A DNA stretch of 23,495 nt from CAYPTJ01 sp964413845. Its GTDB lineage: Bacteria > Patescibacteriota > WWE3 > 9FT-COMBO-53-11. This document shows positions 21,496 to 23,495 of the stretch, one piece after another. The notes beneath the pieces are model-generated. The model ran no database searches. It was given only the letters and a program-made list of their open reading frames with translations, and was not told the origin of the DNA. The stretch lies in contig CAYPTJ010000007.1 of NCBI GenBank assembly GCA_964413845.1, forward strand, positions 1-23,495. The letters run 5' to 3'. Each line of letters begins with the position of its first letter. Position 1 is the stretch's first letter. A program made the position numbers and the translations under genes.

Positions 21496-22085
21496 TTCAG
21501 CAATTCCTCCCAACCTTTTTTCAGCCCTCCCTCGATAATTACAACCTCCGCGACAAACTGCGCCGTCCCTTTTGTGGGGTCAAAGGAAACAGAGGTTAGG
21601 CCTGCTTGAGTAAAAAGCGAACCACCTTTTTCTGGATCAACTAAATTTTTCAGAAAGGTTGCCAACTCGGTGTAACTTTGCGTTTCTCCAGAAATCCCAA
21701 CCGTTGCTTCAGTTTTACTTGCGGAAAGTCCATTGAGCCTGATTCTTGCAGGGATGCTCTTTTTCAGGGCTTGAAGAAGAATCGAATGGTAACTTCGCGC
21801 ACCAAAGATCTGGGTTAGAGCGATATTTTTATTGGATAAGCCAACAACCTTCTCCTCAACTGTTGATAACTCCCCAATCCGCGCTCCTTTTTCGCCAACC
21901 TGACGGCGCAAGTTGTTGATCATCACTGTTTGCGCCCCCACTATTGAAAGAATCAGGAAAATAACAAGAATCGATAGGGCAAGAAAACCAAAACCAACCA
22001 AACGCGCAGTACCAAGAAGCTTTTCTTGCTTCCGCGCTTCCTCAAGTTCTCTTGGAATTAGCTCAATTTCGCGTCTTTCAACCAT
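21492..22085 (-). CDS. pilN: Type IV pilus assembly protein PilN
   Basis: A 197-residue single-pass protein. The cytoplasmic start (MVERREIELIPRELEEARKQEK) carries a version of the NLIP-like segment (ELIPRE) that docks in PilM. A membrane span lies at about 28-52, followed by a coiled coil and a ferredoxin-like periplasmic domain. It lies between pilM and pilO as in all type IVa systems. No ribosome site precedes the ATG at 22085; heptad block 6 lies directly upstream. The stop overlaps pilO by ATGA. Confidence 0.9.
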   Translation of the reverse strand: MVERREIELIPRELEEARKQEKLLGTARLVGFGFLALSILVIFLILSIVGAQTVMINNLRRQVGEKGARIGELSTVEEKVVGLSNKNIALTQIFGARSYHSILLQALKKSIPARIRLNGLSASKTEATVGISGETQSYTELATFLKNLVDPEKGGSLFTQAGLTSVSFDPTKGTAQFVAEVVIIEGGLKKGWEELLK

Positions 22086-22090
22086 GGTTA

Positions 22091-22146
22091 GTCAACAGTC
22101 GACAGTATACAGTTAACTGTAAACTGTGAGCTGTGAACTCATAACT
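22091..22146 (+). repeat. Heptad tandem repeat block 6 (units GTnnACA/T)
   Basis: Eight abutting units: GTCAACA, GTCGACA, GTATACA, GTTAACT, GTAAACT, GTGAGCT, GTGAACT, CATAACT. Three of them contain perfect six-base palindromes (GTCGAC, GTATAC, GTTAAC). The block fills the pilM-pilN gap; the last unit covers the pilM stop codon (22139-22141). Confidence 0.75.
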
Positions 22147-23158
22147 CTTTCAGCGCTAACCCGACGGCAATCGCAAAAGTAGGTGCCAACTCAACAAGCT
22201 CTTTCCTTGGAAAAACATCCGGAATCCTGATCGCCTCCCACGGATCACCGCGCTCTACCTCAACTCCCAACGCCTCAGCCAAATAAACCACAATCCCCGG
22301 AAGATTGGCCACTCCACCGACAACCACCACCCGTCTGACCTGTTTCTTATGATGTGTGGTATAGAAAGTCAGCGCTCTTCTTATCTCCTCAACGATTATA
22401 TCAAAGATCGGCCGAATCGCGGCCATCACCTTACCCTCGGCTTTGGAACCTTTTTCCAGAAGACCATAGCTTTTGAAATACTCCTGCGCCTGCTCCATCT
22501 CAAATCCGAGGCTTTGAGAAAGTGCTCTAATCAAGGCTTCTCCTCCCGTTGAAATCGAGCGGGTGAAGCGGAGGGTGTTGCCGGAGAAGATTGAAAGGTC
22601 AGTCGTCCTTGCTCCAATTGAGGCAACCATCACTGGGTGTTTTCTCGTATCCCCAACCACCGAGCGCGAAAGGGCCATCGTTTCTGTCTCCAAAGAGAGG
22701 GGATTGAGCCCGGCGCGGCGAAGAACCTTAAGATACCGCTGCGTCAGCGTTTTGGGAGCGGCAACCAAAAGAATATCAATCTCCCCAGCTCTCATTTCAG
22801 AGGGACCCAAAATCTCATAATCCAAGGTCATTTGCTCCAGGGGGAGGGGGATGTACTGCTGGGCTTCGTTTTGCACCGCTCCCGCAATCTCTTTCTCTTC
22901 CATCTGGGGGAAAGAAATCACCCGGGTGAAGATCTGAGATTCAGGAAGAGCAACCACCACATCAGGACTTCCAAAATTGCCCCTTAAGATAAGATCTGCA
23001 AGAGCGACGGAAAGTTTCGCCAAACTTTCCTCATCCTCCGTGGCAAGGGTTACGCCAACGGGAGTGGGGGAATGCGCATAGGCGTAAAGCATCCTCCCCT
23101 TAACCTGTGCCGCTTTAAGAACGGTGGAACCGATATCCAATCCCACAAAATCAGCCAT
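22139..23158 (-). CDS. pilM: Type IV pilus assembly ATPase-like protein PilM
   Basis: A cytoplasmic actin-like protein that binds ATP and the N-terminus of PilN. Length is 339 residues. The phosphate-1 motif VGLDIGSTVLKAAQV is at 5-19, the conserved FPQMEEKEIAGAVQNEAQQYIPLPLEQ segment follows, and the adenosine motif region VVVVGGVANLPGIVVYLAEAL lies near the C-terminus. It is the first gene of the pilM-pilN-pilO unit. The ATG at 23158 is preceded only by heptad block 7, with no ribosome site. No pilP, pilQ or pilin gene lies in the window. Confidence 0.94.
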   Translation of the reverse strand: MADFVGLDIGSTVLKAAQVKGRMLYAYAHSPTPVGVTLATEDEESLAKLSVALADLILRGNFGSPDVVVALPESQIFTRVISFPQMEEKEIAGAVQNEAQQYIPLPLEQMTLDYEILGPSEMRAGEIDILLVAAPKTLTQRYLKVLRRAGLNPLSLETETMALSRSVVGDTRKHPVMVASIGARTTDLSIFSGNTLRFTRSISTGGEALIRALSQSLGFEMEQAQEYFKSYGLLEKGSKAEGKVMAAIRPIFDIIVEEIRRALTFYTTHHKKQVRRVVVVGGVANLPGIVVYLAEALGVEVERGDPWEAIRIPDVFPRKELVELAPTFAIAVGLALKEL

Positions 23159-23159
23159 A

Positions 23160-23208
23160 ATTAGTCATTAGTCATTAGACATTAGTCATTAGACATTAGT
23201 CATTAGTA
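23160..23208 (+). repeat. Heptad tandem repeat block 7 (unit ATTAGTC)
   Basis: Seven abutting units of ATTAGTC or ATTAGAC, the last being ATTAGTA. This is the longest and most regular block. On the minus strand, the sense of pilM, the unit is GACTAAT and the block ends one base before the ATG. Confidence 0.85.
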
Positions 23209-23212
23209 ACAT

Positions 23213-23495
23213 TTATCGAAGGGACCTTTTTAACCCACTAAGCATCCTGGCAATCTCTGATAGCTCAGATAGAAAACTGTCAGTTTGGTTCCGCGAAAAC
23301 AACCCCAACTGAGAAGCTAGGTCAATCAGTGCTACAGACTCGTTGCAAGACCCCCTTGCGATATCAAGATAATGACTGAACTCTTTTTTACTTCTACCGC
23401 TTCCTTCAGCAATATTCAACATTACCGAAAGCGCCGCACGTCTAAGTTGGGCTGTTAAATCAAAGAGGTATTCCTTTGGCCAATCTCTACTCGTA
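23213..23495 (-). CDS. Four-helix-bundle protein (S23 / IVP family), 5' end outside the window
   Basis: The open frame continues to the window edge, so the start is not seen; the visible part has 93 residues. It has the family pattern: YLFDLTAQLRRAALSV, then NIAEGSGRSKKEFSHYLDIARGSCNE, then a helix pair to SGLKRSLR. The internal ATG at 23422 lies within the conserved region and is not the real start. Relatives occur inside 23S rRNA intervening sequences and as free-standing genes in CPR genomes, and some act as accessory proteins of diversity-generating retroelements. No such element is visible here. Same strand as pilM; the 54-base gap is filled by heptad block 7. Confidence 0.85.
   Translation of the reverse strand, partial: TSRDWPKEYLFDLTAQLRRAALSVMLNIAEGSGRSKKEFSHYLDIARGSCNESVALIDLASQLGLFSRNQTDSFLSELSEIARMLSGLKRSLR

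Noticed and set aside
23160..23208. CRISPR array
   Set aside because: Period is 7 bp with no spacers and no cas genes nearby.
23213..23495. Diversity-generating retroelement accessory gene
   Set aside because: The four-helix-bundle family fits, but no reverse transcriptase or template/variable repeat is in the window.

Overview
The window reads as chromosomal core DNA of a small-genome bacterium, most likely a member of the Candidate Phyla Radiation (Patescibacteria). The evidence is the set of trimmed housekeeping proteins (trigger factor without a PPIase domain, ThrRS without a TGS domain, PheRS beta without its EMAP-like domain), the very tight packing with ATGA overlaps, the near absence of Shine-Dalgarno sites inside operons, an acyl-carrier-like protein that has lost its attachment serine, and a pilM-pilN-pilO cluster. 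TGA is used as a normal stop (tyrS, rplT, nusB, pilN), so the TGA=Gly code of some CPR lineages does not apply. I cannot fix the class; Microgenomates-like is only a guess.

Layout. 1-346: tRNA cluster (3' end of one tRNA, tRNA-Lys(CTT), then a tRNA-Leu(TAG) that lies inside the anticodon loop of another leucine-like tRNA). 505-2291: zinc-ribbon small protein, tig, clpP. 2444-2521: tRNA-Val(GAC). 2569-4902 (minus): Lon-family protease with its own terminator. 5029-10951: thrS-infC-rpmI-rplT-pheS-pheT, the same order as in E. coli. 10948-13707 (minus): class A penicillin-binding protein, tail-to-tail with pheT. 13757-17105: tyrS, a 33-residue membrane microprotein, recG. 17161-20768: rsmD, rpmF, nusB, ACP-like gene, rnc, then rpsP, khpA, trmD. 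20776-23158 (minus): pilM, pilN, pilO. 23213-23495 (minus): partial four-helix-bundle protein.

The genes serve translation (aminoacyl-tRNA synthetases, IF3, L35, L20, L32, S16, RNA modification and processing), protein quality control (trigger factor, ClpP, Lon-like), wall synthesis, DNA repair (RecG) and type IV pilus assembly.

There is no defence island, prophage or insertion sequence. The unexplained signals are: (1) a tRNA nested in another tRNA's anticodon loop; (2) seven blocks of strictly 7-bp-period tandem repeats, mostly in gene boundaries, two of them running into trmD coding sequence; (3) a shared short interspersed element in three spacers, one copy split by a palindrome; (4) a recurrent extended -10 placed 6-9 bp before start codons, suggesting leaderless transcripts; (5) the 33-residue microprotein; (6) degenerate or altered key residues in the ACP-like protein, TrmD and RNase III.
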